A stretch of DNA of 64,000 nucleotides, from positions 412,195 to 476,194 of the forward strand of contig CAVUVH010000034.1 in the NCBI GenBank assembly GCA_963744735.1. The letters are read 5' to 3'. This document shows, in pieces, positions 44,741 through 57,813 of this stretch (the stretch's first letter is position 1; each line of letters opens with the position of its first letter). The position numbers were made by a program, and so were the translations under genes. The notes under the pieces are model-generated. The model worked only from the letters and a program-made list of their open reading frames with translations. It was not told the DNA's origin and did no database searches. Source of the stretch: RPQJ01 sp963744735 (lineage in GTDB: Bacteria > Pseudomonadota > Gammaproteobacteria > Steroidobacterales > Steroidobacteraceae).

Positions 44741-46020
44741 TCCCCTCTGTGACTTGGCAACGGTGCGCCGCGGAACAGCCGCAGCACGATGCCGACATAG
44801 TATGCAAGCCCGAGGAAGCTGCCGACAAAGGCGATCACCGCCGGCACCAGCTGGTCCGAGGCAATCACCGACTTGAACACGAACAGCTTGGCGAAGAACC
44901 CGGGCATTGGCGGCAGGCCGGCGAGCGACAGCACGGCAAGCGACAGCAGGATCGATGCGACGGGCCGGGTCGCGAACTTGCCGTCGAGCGAACTCAGCTC
45001 GTCGTCCCCGTCCGGGCACAGGGCGGCGAAGCTGGCGCAGGCCAGCACGGTCGCGAGGCCGTAGAAGGCGGTGTACCAGAGCAGGTCCGAAGCGCGGCTG
45101 CCGGTGGTGTCGAGCAGCGCGAAGATCATGTATCCCGCATGCGCCACCGACGAATACGCCAGCAGCCGCTTGAAGCGCGGCTGGCCGAGCGCGGCCAGGT
45201 TGCCGAACACGATCGAGACGATCGCGAGCAGCGCGACCATCGCCTGCGTCGGACCGGCCAGCGGCAGGGAGTAGGTCAGGCTGGCGAGCGCAAGAATCAC
45301 CGCGGCCTTGACCAGCGAGGCCATCAGCGCGGTGACGGGCAGCCTTGCCGCGGCATAGGCATCCGGGGCCCAGGCATGCAGCGGGAACACGGCCGCCTTC
45401 AGGAACAGGCCGGCGAGCACCAGCAGGCCGGCGGCCTGGCCCTGCGGCCCGCCAGACTGGAACGCGTGCGCCCAGGCGCCGATGGCCAGGCTGCCGGTCA
45501 GCCCGTAGGACAACGACACGCCAAACAGGAACAGCGCGCTCGCGATCGAGGACAGCACCAGGTACTTGAACGCGCCCTCGCTGGCCACGCTGCGGCCCTG
45601 CCCATGCACGATCAGCGCGAAGGACGGCAGCGACAGCAGTTCGATGCCGATGAACAGCGGCGCGAAGCCCGTGCTGCCGACCACCACCAGGCCGCCGAGC
45701 GCGCTGGCCGTTGCCAGTATCCAGAACTTGTGGCTCTGCGCCGCACCGAAGCCGAGCGCGACGGCTGCGGTGCACAGCAGCAGCACGAGTCGCGCCAGGA
45801 TCGAGAAGCGATCCACCTCGATCTCGCCCGGCGCAACCGCGGCGCTGTAGCCGGCACCCAGCTGCTGCAGCAGGACATACACTGCGGCCGCGAGCGTGGC
45901 CACGACGCAGACCCGCGCCCAGCGCGCCTGCGCCCGCAGCATCTCGAGCAGCATCAGCACGACGATCAGGCCGAGCAGCAGCAGCTCCGGCGCCAGGGCG
46001 TAGTAGAACTCAGTCGTCAT
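44737..46020 (-). CDS. nuoN: NADH:quinone oxidoreductase subunit N
   Basis: Antiporter-like proton-pumping subunit in the membrane arm of complex I. Intact, 427 residues, somewhat shorter than E. coli NuoN (485). Key charged residues are kept: glutamate in FIGIELLSLPSFALIV and lysine in LKAAVFPLHAWAPDAY. About thirteen hydrophobic helices. Starts 11 bp inside the end of nuoM and overlaps the CBS gene by ATGA. Confidence 0.95.
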   Translation of the reverse strand: MTTEFYYALAPELLLLGLIVVLMLLEMLRAQARWARVCVVATLAAAVYVLLQQLGAGYSAAVAPGEIEVDRFSILARLVLLLCTAAVALGFGAAQSHKFWILATASALGGLVVVGSTGFAPLFIGIELLSLPSFALIVHGQGRSVASEGAFKYLVLSSIASALFLFGVSLSYGLTGSLAIGAWAHAFQSGGPQGQAAGLLVLAGLFLKAAVFPLHAWAPDAYAAARLPVTALMASLVKAAVILALASLTYSLPLAGPTQAMVALLAIVSIVFGNLAALGQPRFKRLLAYSSVAHAGYMIFALLDTTGSRASDLLWYTAFYGLATVLACASFAALCPDGDDELSSLDGKFATRPVASILLSLAVLSLAGLPPMPGFFAKLFVFKSVIASDQLVPAVIAFVGSFLGLAYYVGIVLRLFRGAPLPSHRGE

Positions 46021-47537
46021 GGCTGGAACCCATGACGGCGATCGCGGCAGGGCGCACCATCGAAGTCACGGTGGCATCGACCTTGTCCATCCACGGCGCG
46101 GGACGCACGCCGATCCAGAGGATCAGCAGCAGCAGCGGGGCGAGCGCCAGCAGCTCGCGCGGGCGCAGGTCGGGCGTCAGTGCGTCCGGACGGCTCGAGT
46201 CGTCGAACACCAGGCTGCGCGCGAACTGCAGCATGTAGGTGGCGCCGAGCACGACGCCCGTGGCAGCCAGCAGGGCCGCCAGCAGCATGCCGACGCCTGC
46301 GCCGGCCTGCCAGTGCGCGAGGCCCGAGGTGAACGCGCCGAGCAGCACCATGAACTCGGCGGTGAAGCCACTGGTGAGGGGCAGCGCCAGCGAGGCGAGC
46401 ACGAACAGCATCAGCACGACGGCCAGGCCCGGCGCGCGGGTGGCGAGTCCGTGCAGCTGCAGGTAGGCGCCGCCGTGGCGCTGCTCGAGCAACCCGAGCA
46501 GCAGGAACAGGCCGGCGACGGCCAGGCCGTGGCTCAGTATCTGCACCATCGCGCCGTGCAGGCCCGTGGCCTGCAGGCTGAAGACACCGAGCACGATGTA
46601 ACCCATGTGACTCAGCGAGGCATAGGCCACCAGCAGCTTGTAGTGCTGTTGCCGCAGCGCGAGCACCGCCCCGTAGAAGATGCTGATCGATGCCCAGGCC
46701 ATCAGCAGCGGTGCCCAGGCCTGCGCGACGTCCGGGCAGAACGGCACGGCCAGGCGCAGCAAGCCGTACGCGCCCATCTTCGACAGCACGCCGGCCATCA
46801 GTGCCGTGCCCGAGGCCGACGCCTCGCCATAGGCGAGCGGCAGCCACGCATGGAACGGAAACAGCGGGCTCTTCACGGCGCAGGCCAGCACCACGGCGAT
46901 GAACACGAACTGCTGCTGGCCGAGCGTGAGCGGCAGTGCCTGCAGGCTGGCATAGTCGAACGCCCACTGCCCGGTCTGGCGAGCGTGCTCGGCGCCGAGC
47001 CAGATGACCGCCGCCAGCAGCAGCACGCTGCCGGCCATCGTGTAGAGGAAGAACGTCAGCGCCGCGCGCCGCCGCTGCGGTCCGCCGAACACCAGGATCA
47101 GCAGCACCATCGGCAGCAGCACGGCTTCCCACAGCACGAAGAACACGAGCAGGTCCTGCGCCAGGAACGTGCCGAGCAACGCGGCCTGCAGCGCCAGCAG
47201 CAAGGCCAGGAACAGCGGGCTGCGGCCCTCGTCCGTCTGCCAGGCGCAGGCGAGCACCACCGGCAACAGCAGCGCCGTGAGCAGCAGCAGGTAGACGTTG
47301 TAGCCGTCCACGGCAAAGCGCAGGTGGATGCCGAGTGTCCGCATCCACGGCACGTCGAGTGCAAACTGCGGCAGCGCGGCTGCGCCGTCGAATGCCAGGA
47401 ACATCGAGCCCGCGAACCACAGCACCAGCAGCATCACGCCCATCGTGGCGATGCGTCCGAGGCCGCTGCGGCCCAGCAGCGGCACGATCACCGCGGCGAT
47501 CGCCGGCAGCAGCAGCGTGGTCGCGAGCGTGGTGGGA

Positions 47538-47545
<8 letters not shown>
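46010..47545 (-). CDS. nuoM: NADH:quinone oxidoreductase subunit M
   Basis: Second antiporter-like pump of complex I. Intact, 511 residues. FFVLWEAVLLPMVLLILVFG has the pump glutamate, and CAVKSPLFPFHAWLPLAY the channel lysine followed by the helix-break histidine. Start ATG 47545 overlaps the corrected nuoL end by 8 bp. Confidence 0.95.
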
Positions 47546-49453
<1,908 letters not shown>

Positions 49454-49456
49454 GAC

Positions 49457-49762
49457 CTAGCCCTTGAGCTCCTGTTCCATCGTCAGGTCCAGCGTGCCGC
49501 GACGGCGGGTCAGCAGCACCAGCAGCGCCATGGCCAGGGCGATCTCGCAGGTCGCGGCCACGTAGATGAAGAAGGTCATGGCGACGCCGTGCAGAGTCTG
49601 CGTATGCGCGGCCGCGGCGACGAAGCTCAGCACCACGGCGTTGAGCATCAGTTCGAGGCTCATCACCACGACCAGCAGGTTGCGCCGGACCATGACGCCG
49701 AGCAGGCCGAGCGTGAACAGCAGCGCCGCCAGCACCACCAGCAGCTCGTAGCGGTCGCTCAT
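49457..49762 (-). CDS. nuoK: NADH:quinone oxidoreductase subunit K
   Basis: Small three-helix membrane subunit of complex I near the quinone end. Intact, 101 residues. LVVVMSLELMLNAVVL and CEIALAMALLVLL hold the two conserved membrane glutamates of the family. ATGA overlap with nuoJ. Confidence 0.95.
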   Translation of the reverse strand: MSDRYELLVVLAALLFTLGLLGVMVRRNLLVVVMSLELMLNAVVLSFVAAAAHTQTLHGVAMTFFIYVAATCEIALAMALLVLLTRRRGTLDLTMEQELKG

Positions 49763-50253
49763 CGCTCCTCCCGGATCACGGTCCAGGCCGCGACGATGCC
49801 CACCAGCAGCAGGACCGTCGCCAGCTCGAAGTGGAACCAGTAGTGCTGCATGAACGCGGTCGAGAACGCGACGAAGCCGAACGAGGCAGCCCCCGGCTCG
49901 TCCGGTGTCATCACCGGCGAGGCCGGGCCGAGCAGGCGCAGCAGTGCCAGCGCGACGATGGCGGCGACGATCACGCCGGGCACCAGCGTGAAGGAGAACC
50001 GCCTGCGGTACGAGGTGTCACGGTCGTCGAGCAGCATGATCGTGTAGATCATGAACACCATGACCGCGCCGACGTAGATCAGCACCTGGAACAGCGCGAT
50101 CACGTGCACGTCGAGGCAGGCGAAGATGCCGGCCAGGCAGATCATGTGCGCGACCAGCGCCAGCGCTGCGCGCATCGGCTGCCGCAGCAGCAGCACCGCC
50201 ACGGCGAACACCAGCGACAGCGCCCCGAACAGCAGGATGAAGGCGTCGGTCAC
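49759..50253 (-). CDS. nuoJ: NADH:quinone oxidoreductase subunit J
   Basis: Membrane subunit of complex I. GTG 50253 overlaps the nuoI stop as GTGA and gives 164 residues; longer in-frame readings upstream have no hydrophobic character. FQVLIYVGAVMVFMIYTIML contains the Y-x-G-A segment of the helix with the pi-bulge involved in conformational coupling. Confidence 0.94.
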   Translation of the reverse strand: MTDAFILLFGALSLVFAVAVLLLRQPMRAALALVAHMICLAGIFACLDVHVIALFQVLIYVGAVMVFMIYTIMLLDDRDTSYRRRFSFTLVPGVIVAAIVALALLRLLGPASPVMTPDEPGAASFGFVAFSTAFMQHYWFHFELATVLLLVGIVAAWTVIREER

Positions 50254-50825
50254 AGCGGCTTGTCCTCGCGCGGGTCCGCGGCGGGAGGGTACGGCTTGCG
50301 CGGGTCCGTGAGCGGATGCCACTGCAGCAGCAGGTCCTTGCGGCCCCACATCGCCTCACGGTCGAAGCCCGGCAGGTTGGGCACGTCCTTGACCATGCGG
50401 ATCGCGTCCTCGGGGCAGGCCTCCACGCAGAAGCCGCAGAAGATGCAGCGCGAGTAGTCGAGCTCGAACCGCACCGGCGACTTCGGATGCGCCGGATCGC
50501 CGAAGTCGGCGGCCGCCTCGATCTCGATGCAGTAGGCCGGGCACACCGTCGCACACATGTTGCAGGCGACGCACTGCACCTTGCCGTCCGGCCGCTGCGT
50601 CAGCACGTGGCGGCCGCGGTTGACCGGCGAATAGTCGGCGCGGGTCTCCTCCGGGTAGTACGCGGTCAGCGCGCCCTTGCGGCCGGTGACCCACTTCCAC
50701 ATGTTGGAGAAGAACACCCGGCCGGTGATCGACAGGCCGCGCACGATCTCGAAGACGTACAGCTTCTCCCACAGCCCGAGCTGCGGCTCGTTCCAGTACT
50801 GCTTGCGTGGCTTGCGCGGAGTCAC
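50250..50825 (-). CDS. nuoI: NADH:quinone oxidoreductase subunit I
   Basis: Iron-sulfur subunit carrying clusters N6a and N6b that pass electrons toward subunit B. Two ferredoxin-like motifs are complete: CVACNMCATVCP and CIFCGFCVEACP. GTG 50825 overlaps the nuoH stop by GTGA. 191 residues. Intact. Confidence 0.95.
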   Translation of the reverse strand: MTPRKPRKQYWNEPQLGLWEKLYVFEIVRGLSITGRVFFSNMWKWVTGRKGALTAYYPEETRADYSPVNRGRHVLTQRPDGKVQCVACNMCATVCPAYCIEIEAAADFGDPAHPKSPVRFELDYSRCIFCGFCVEACPEDAIRMVKDVPNLPGFDREAMWGRKDLLLQWHPLTDPRKPYPPAADPREDKPL

Positions 50826-51946
50826 AGCGTCCACCAGCGCACGATCGCGGTGACGACGAGGTTGAGCGCGGCGATCGGCAGCAGGAACTTCCAGCCGAGG
50901 TCCATCAGCTGGTCGTAGCGGAAGCGCGGCAGCGTCCAGCGGATCTGGATCTGGAAGCAGCCGACGATGAAGACCTTGGCCGAGAACGACAGCACCTGCA
51001 GCAGCGCGACGCCGAGCGGGCCAACGGCCCAGCCGCCGCCGCCGGGGAAGACGAAGCCGTCCGCGGTCAGGAACGGCACGCTGTAGCCGCCGAGGAACAG
51101 CGTCACCACCAGCGCCGAGATCACCACGATCTCGATGAATTCCGACAGCAGGAACAGGCCCATCTTCATCGAGGTGTACTCGGTGAAGTAGCCCGAGATC
51201 AGCTCGGACTCGCACTCCGGCAGGTCGAACGGGATGCGCTTGTTCTCGGCGATCGACGCGGTCAGGAACAGCAGGAACGCGAGCGGCTGCACCAGGATCC
51301 CCCAGGCGGCCTGCTGCTGCCAGCGCACCATGTCGTTCAGGTCCAGGGTGCCATAGGTCACGACCATCGCGATCAGCGCGAGGCCCATCGAGATCTCGTA
51401 CGAGATCATCTGCGAGGCCGCGCGCGCCGCGCCCAGCATCGAGAACTTGTTGTTCGACGACCAGCCCGCCAGCATCGTGCCGAGGATGCCGATGCCCGAT
51501 ATCGCCAGCACGAACAGGATGCCGGCGTCGAGCGCGGCGATCTGCATGCGGTAGCTGCGATCGCCGAAGAACTCGGCCGCCGCCGAGCCCGGCTCGAAGA
51601 ACCTGCCCGGCTGCACCTCGCCGCCGAACGGCACCACCGCAAACACCAGCAGCACCGGCACGGCCGCGAGCCACGGCGCGAGGTTGTAGCAGAAGCGGTC
51701 GTAGGTGGCCGGCGTGAAGTTCTCCTTCAGGATCATCTTCAGTCCGTCGGCGATGCCGTGGAAGAGTCCCCACGCCACCAGTCTCACCTGCGTGAACGGA
51801 ATGCGCAGGTAAGCGCGGTTGGCGCCGATGCGGTCGGACATCACCGCCGACTGCTTGCGCTCGACCCAGGTGAAGATCGTCGCCAGGCCCAGCAGGAAGG
51901 CCAGCACGTAGGCGATGTAGACGCCGTGAACCACCAGGTCCTGCAT
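50822..51946 (-). CDS. nuoH: NADH:quinone oxidoreductase subunit H
   Basis: Membrane subunit forming the quinone chamber. Intact, 374 residues with about eight helices. Hallmarks: ERKQSAVMSDRIGANRA, NNKFSMLGAARAASQMISYE and AENKRIPFDLPECESELISG with the acidic cluster near the quinone path. ATG 51946 shares one base with the nuoG TGA. Confidence 0.95.
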   Translation of the reverse strand: MQDLVVHGVYIAYVLAFLLGLATIFTWVERKQSAVMSDRIGANRAYLRIPFTQVRLVAWGLFHGIADGLKMILKENFTPATYDRFCYNLAPWLAAVPVLLVFAVVPFGGEVQPGRFFEPGSAAAEFFGDRSYRMQIAALDAGILFVLAISGIGILGTMLAGWSSNNKFSMLGAARAASQMISYEISMGLALIAMVVTYGTLDLNDMVRWQQQAAWGILVQPLAFLLFLTASIAENKRIPFDLPECESELISGYFTEYTSMKMGLFLLSEFIEIVVISALVVTLFLGGYSVPFLTADGFVFPGGGGWAVGPLGVALLQVLSFSAKVFIVGCFQIQIRWTLPRFRYDQLMDLGWKFLLPIAALNLVVTAIVRWWTL

Positions 51947-53363
51947 CACGACGCGAGGCTCCGGAAGACGTCGGCGGCATGCGCCACGGACGCCGGCCTG
52001 GTGAACACCGGCTCGAACGTGTTGCGTTTGCCCTCGAAGTTGGTGAACGAGCCCGCGCGCTCCCAGGTGTTCGACACCGGGATCACGACCGCCGCGGGCT
52101 GGGCCTGCGGGCGTGCCGAACGGCGTCAGGTGGATCCAGGGCGTGGCGCCGGTCGCGGGCGGCGCGGCCAGTTCGCCCCAGGCGATCACCAGGTCGTGGC
52201 CGGCGGCCGTGTCGAATTCGCGGCTGCCGAAGCGCTCCTCGACGCCGCGCCGGTTGGGATTCTTGTCGGCGCGGATCAGCCGCTCGTCCGCCACCACCTC
52301 GCCGGGCGCCGGCGACGTGGTCGGTGTGCGACGTAGGCGGCGACGCCGCCGAGCAGCGACTGCAGCACGTCCAGTTCCTCGTTCGAGGCGTGGCTCGATA
52401 CCAGCACGGCCGGATTCGAGGCCGCCGCCAGCAGCTGCCGGGCCCGGGCGATCGCTGCGCCGGGCGTGGCCTCCAGGCCGTCGATGCGCGGCTGCAGCAG
52501 GCGCTCGCGCGCCATCCACTTGTGCTGATCGAAGCCCTTGTTGCAGAGCCACGGGCCGTTGATGTCCGGGTTCTCGAACACCGTCGTGCGGTAGGCGACA
52601 TTGCCCGGGTCCGTGCCCGGCATGTGCGGCTGGCGCACCTGCATGCGGCGCCAGACCTTGATGCTGCAGCCGCGCGCGCAGCCGCTGCAGACCGAGCGCA
52701 CCGGCTGCAGGAACCAGACGCGGCACTTGTAGAGGAAGTCGCGCGACAGCAGGGCGCCCGTCGGGCACAGCTCGATCACGTTGTCCGAGTACGGATCGTC
52801 GAAGCGGCCGTCCGTCTGCGCCTCGACGTAGGAATGGTTGCCGCGCTCGACGATGCCGAGCGCGTTGCTGCCCGAGATCTCGCGCGTGAAGCGCACGCAG
52901 CGGCTGCAGAGGATGCAGCGCTCGTTGTCGAGCGTGATGCGCGGGCCGAGGTCGTGCAGCTTGCGCTTGTGCTGCTTCGGCTCGCGCGAGATCGTCTGCG
53001 CCGGCCCGTACCGGTGCTGGTAGTCCTGCAGCCGGCACTCGCCGGCCTTGTCGCAGATGCCGCAGTCGACCGGGTGCTGCAGCAGGATGAACTGCAGCAC
53101 GTCCTCGCGCGCCTTCTGCACCTGCTCGACGCCGGTCTCGACGACCATGTTCGGCGTCACGGCCAGGTTGCAGGCCGGCTGCAGCTTGGGCAGGTTGTTG
53201 ACCTTGACCAGGCAGATGCGGCAGCTGCCGGCGATCGACAGCTTGTCGTGATAGCAGAAGTGCGGGATGTCGATGCCGTGGCGGCGCGCCGCCTGCAGCA
53301 CCGTCTCGCCCGGACGCGCCTCGATCTCGCGCTGGTCGATGGTCAGCTTGACGATGGGCGTGC

Positions 53364-53367
<4 letters not shown>
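51946..53367 (-). CDS. nuoG: NADH:quinone oxidoreductase subunit G, short form, frameshifted
   Basis: Iron-sulfur subunit of the peripheral arm. 2Fe-2S ligands (FCYH, GSCRICLVKV, PACNL), the His-Cys3 cluster in HPVDCGICDKAGEC, 4Fe-4S ligands in CILCSRCVRF and ELCPTGAL, and N7-like CSGCARGC with a later LCNKG are all there. After about residue 260 the molybdopterin-like domain is reduced to roughly 200 residues, so the protein is 473 residues against about 700-900 in common NuoG. Shifts near 52320 and 52110; the true ending FTRPASVAHAADVFRSLAS stops at 51946. GTG 53367 overlaps nuoF by GTGA. The reduced C-terminus is notable. Confidence 0.92.
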
Positions 53368-54642
<1,275 letters not shown>

Positions 54643-54646
<4 letters not shown>

Positions 54647-55121
54647 GGCAGCGACTCCAGGATGCGGTCGAGCTTCGCTTCATCGAGCTGCTCGTGGTAG
54701 GTGCGGTTGACCTGCATCGCCGGCGCCGTGCCGCAGGACGCGAGGCACTCGACCGTCTTGAGCGTGAAGCGCCCGTCGGCCGTGGTTTCGCCGACGCCGA
54801 TGCCGAGCCTGCGCTCGAGGTGGGCGACGATCCGCTCCGAGCCGCGCAGCGAGCAGGCGATGTTGCGGCACACCTTGATGACGTAGCGGCCCTGCGGCTC
54901 GCGCTCGAACATCGAGTACCAGGTCAGCGCCTCGACCACCTGGATCGGCGGCATGCCGATGTATCCGCGATCGCAACCGCGTCTGCCTCGGTCACGTAGC
55001 CCTGCGCGTCCTGCACGCAATGCAGCAGCGGCAGCACCAGCGAGGTCTGCATCCCGGGCGGGTATTCGCGCCGCAGGGCGTCGAACTGCACGAGCAGGTC
55101 GGGGCTGAACACGGTGCTCAC
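54643..55121 (-). CDS. nuoE: NADH:quinone oxidoreductase subunit E, frameshifted
   Basis: Thioredoxin-like 2Fe-2S subunit (cluster N1a). Cysteines lie in VCRNIACSLRGSE and VECLASCGTAPAMQVN. The helical N-terminal part is QTSLVLPLLHCVQDAQGYV; a shift near 54960 joins it to YIGMPPIQVVEALTWYSMF. GTG 55121 overlaps the nuoD stop by GTGA. About 159 residues. Confidence 0.93.
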
Positions 55122-56329
55122 CGGTCGCACTCCCCGCCGACCATGTTCATCGAGCCGAAGGTCGGCACGATGTCCGACACCTGGTGGCCTTCCAGCAGCG
55201 TGTGCATGCCGCCCATGTGGACGAAGCTTGGCGCGCGCACGTGCAGCTTGTACGGCCGCCCGGTGCCGTCGCTCACGAGATAGAAGCCGAGCTCGCCGTT
55301 CGGCGCCTCGTGCGCCGAATACACCTCGCCCGCGGGCACTTTCACGCCCTCGGTGATCAGCTTGAAGTGATGGATCAGCGACTCGATCTCGTGGTACACG
55401 CGCTCCTTTTCGGGCAGCACGACGCGCGGATCGTCGACGTTGATCGGGCCGCCCGGCAGCCGCTCCGCGCACTGGCGCACCATCGCGATCGACTCGTCGA
55501 TCTCGCGCATGCGCACGTAGTAGCGGTCGTAGTTGTCGCCCTTGATGCCCACCGGCACCTCGAAATCGAGCTCCGGGTAGGCCAGGTAGGGATTGTCCTT
55601 GCGCAGGTCCATGGCAAGGCCGGTCGAGCGCAGGATCGGGCCGGTATAGCCCCAGTTGAGCGCGTGCTCGGGCGTCATCGCCGCGACGTCGCGCGTGCGG
55701 CCGATGAAGATGCGGTTGCGGTCCAGCATGCCGTGGATGCGCTCGAGGTACTGCTCGGTGAACTGCAGGATTTCCTCGAGCCGCACCAGCCAGCCGTCCG
55801 GCAGGTCACGCGCGAGGCCGCCGATGCGCACGTAGGAATACGTGAGCCGTGCGCCGGACAGGTGGTTCATGTGCTCGAAGATGTAGTCGCGCACCGTCAT
55901 CAGGTAGAGGAACGCGGTCATGCCGCCCATTTCCATGACCGAGGCCGCGATGCAGGTGCAGTGGTCGGCGATGCGGTTGTATTCGGCCAGCAGCGTGCGC
56001 AGCCAGATGCAGCGCGGCGTCAGTTCGATGCCGAGCGCCTTCTCCACGGCCGCGGCGTAGGCGAAGTTGTTGTTCATCGCCGAGCAGTAGTTGAGCCGGT
56101 CGGTGTACGGGATGACGTTGTGGTAGGTGTGGTGCTCGGCTTCCTTCTCGAAGCCGCGGTGCAGGTAGCCGCAGTGCACGTCGGCGCGCACGACCGTCTC
56201 GCCGTCGATCTCGGCGATGATCTGGATCGTGCCGTGCGTGGCCGGGTGCGACGGCCCGATGTTCACCACGACGTGGTCCGGGTCGGCCGTGTGCTCCAGC
56301 GGGCTGCTGACGGGAGGGCGGTACTGCAT
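55118..56329 (-). CDS. nuoD: NADH:quinone oxidoreductase subunit D
   Basis: Peripheral-arm subunit that lines the quinone site with NuoB. Intact, 403 residues. NIGPSHPATHGT holds the histidine loop of the quinone pocket, YLHRGFEKEAEHHTY and DRLNYCSAMNNNFAY follow. nuoC and nuoD are separate genes here, unlike the fused nuoCD of enterobacteria. Confidence 0.95.
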   Translation of the reverse strand: MQYRPPVSSPLEHTADPDHVVVNIGPSHPATHGTIQIIAEIDGETVVRADVHCGYLHRGFEKEAEHHTYHNVIPYTDRLNYCSAMNNNFAYAAAVEKALGIELTPRCIWLRTLLAEYNRIADHCTCIAASVMEMGGMTAFLYLMTVRDYIFEHMNHLSGARLTYSYVRIGGLARDLPDGWLVRLEEILQFTEQYLERIHGMLDRNRIFIGRTRDVAAMTPEHALNWGYTGPILRSTGLAMDLRKDNPYLAYPELDFEVPVGIKGDNYDRYYVRMREIDESIAMVRQCAERLPGGPINVDDPRVVLPEKERVYHEIESLIHHFKLITEGVKVPAGEVYSAHEAPNGELGFYLVSDGTGRPYKLHVRAPSFVHMGGMHTLLEGHQVSDIVPTFGSMNMVGGECDR

Positions 56330-56335
56330 GGCCGG

Positions 56336-56812
56336 CTATTTGCGGTAGGGCACGATCGGCTGCTCGTGCTCCATCGCGTAGTCCTTGCGCAGCGGATGGC
56401 CCTCGAAGCCCTCGTACAGCAGGATCGGGCGCAGGTCGGCGTTGCCGGCGAAGCGGATGCCGTACATCTCGTGCACTTCGCGCTCCATGTAGCGCGCGGA
56501 CCCGTACAGGTGAGTCAGCGTCGGCAGCTCGGCCGCGTGTTCGTCCACCTTCAGCTTCAGCCGCACGCGCTGCATCCGGGCCGGGCTCAGGAAGTGGTAG
56601 ACGACCTCGAAGCGCGGCAGGCGCTCCGGGAAGTCGACGGCCGTCACGTCGAGGAACAGCGCGCAGCCGAACTCGCCGCGCAGCGCCTCGACCACCGGCA
56701 GCAGGCAGGCGGCATCGAGCTCCAGCACCAGCATGCCGTGGCTGTCCCAGGCGCGGGTGTACTGGCCCTGCAGGTGCGCGCGGATGGATTCGTAGAACGT
56801 CGGTGTCGGCAA
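56336..56812 (-). CDS. nuoC: NADH:quinone oxidoreductase subunit C
   Basis: 30-kDa-type peripheral subunit. Intact, 158 residues. LPTLTHLYGSARYMEREVHE and MYGIRFAGNADLRPILLYEG are the family signature; ends at HPLRKDY and a short tail. Starts 10 bp after nuoB. Confidence 0.95.
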   Translation of the reverse strand: MPTPTFYESIRAHLQGQYTRAWDSHGMLVLELDAACLLPVVEALRGEFGCALFLDVTAVDFPERLPRFEVVYHFLSPARMQRVRLKLKVDEHAAELPTLTHLYGSARYMEREVHEMYGIRFAGNADLRPILLYEGFEGHPLRKDYAMEHEQPIVPYRK

Positions 56813-56822
56813 GATGGCGGTC

Positions 56823-57314
56823 TCAGGTCCGCTCGGGCGGCGGCTGTTCCGACGGCAGGATCGGGTGTTTGTCGTTTGCGATCCTGTCCTGCAGCATCAT
56901 GATCGCGTCGATCACCATTTCCGGGCGGGGCGGGCAGCCGGGCACGTAGATGTCGACCGGGATGATCTTGTCCACGCCCTGCACGACCGAGTAATTGCGG
57001 TAGAAGCCGCCGCTCGTGGCGCAGGCGCCAAAGGCCATGACCCACTTCGGCTCGCACATCTGGTCGTAGACCTTGCGGATGATCTGCGCCTGCTTGTGGC
57101 TCACGGTGCCCACGACCATCAGCAGGTCGGACTGGCGCGGCGTGAAGCGCGGCAACGCGGCGCCGAAGCGGTCGGTGTCGTACAGCGTCGAGCTGACCGA
57201 CATGAACTCCATGCCGCAGCACGCCGTCACGAACGGGTACGGGAACAGGCTGAACTTGCGCACCCAGCCGACAAGGTCGTCCTTGCGGGTGGTGAGGTAA
57301 TCCATCACCGCCAT
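56823..57314 (-). CDS. nuoB: NADH:quinone oxidoreductase subunit B
   Basis: Carries the terminal cluster N2 that reduces quinone. Tandem cysteines in TACCGMEFM, then GACATSGG and VPGCPPRPE supply the ligands. ATG 57314 overlaps nuoA by 10 bp; ATG 57305 is the alternative start. About 163 residues. Intact. Confidence 0.95.
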   Translation of the reverse strand: MAVMDYLTTRKDDLVGWVRKFSLFPYPFVTACCGMEFMSVSSTLYDTDRFGAALPRFTPRQSDLLMVVGTVSHKQAQIIRKVYDQMCEPKWVMAFGACATSGGFYRNYSVVQGVDKIIPVDIYVPGCPPRPEMVIDAIMMLQDRIANDKHPILPSEQPPPERT

Positions 57315-57670
57315 TCGAGGGCTCCATCGCGCCAGAGGTAGACGAAGGCCACGGCCAGCAGCGCCATGAACACGAGGAACGAGACCAGGGCGAGCGTCGC
57401 GATCTGCGCCTGCCCGGCCGCGGCCGCCCAGATGAAGAGCAGCACCGTCTCGAGGTCGAACAGCAGGAAGAAGATCGCGATCGGGTAGTACTTGATCGAC
57501 AGCGGCCGGACGTTGCGGTGCTGGATGGGCTCGGCACCGCACTCGAACGGCTCGAGCTTGGCGGCACTGGCTGCCGGGCGCGGGCCGAAAAAGGCGTTCA
57601 TGCCGAGGATCAGGCCGACCAGGCCGACCGCCGCGAGCAGGTAGAGAAAGAAGGTGGCGTAGGGAGTCAT
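57305..57670 (-). CDS. nuoA: NADH:quinone oxidoreductase subunit A
   Basis: First gene of the nuo operon; small three-helix subunit beside the quinone site. KLEPFECGAEPIQHRNVRPL and YYPIAIFFLLFDLETVLLF are the family signature. Intact, 121 residues, ATG 57670. Confidence 0.95.
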   Translation of the reverse strand: MTPYATFFLYLLAAVGLVGLILGMNAFFGPRPAASAAKLEPFECGAEPIQHRNVRPLSIKYYPIAIFFLLFDLETVLLFIWAAAAGQAQIATLALVSFLVFMALLAVAFVYLWRDGALEWR

Positions 57671-57691
57671 GTCTGGAATCAGTCCGCGGCG

Positions 57692-57718
57692 ACTATAGAC
57701 ACCCGGCGCGTCCGCGCC
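57692..57718 (-). promoter_or_regulatory. candidate nuo promoter with overlapping palindrome
   Basis: TATAGT on the minus strand lies 22 bases before the nuoA ATG and is a good -10 box. No TTGACA-like -35 is visible; instead GGCGCG-2-CGCGCC at 57705-57718 is a perfect palindrome where an activator or repressor would contact the -35/spacer. The 5' leader would be very short. Confidence 0.35.
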
Positions 57719-57813
57719 TTCCCGCGGAAAACCCGTATGGCTGCAGCCACTTGCATCGCTCTCAATCCGTGCACTCCAAGCCAGCCGAGAATGCCGTGGA
57801 AGTGATCAAGGCC

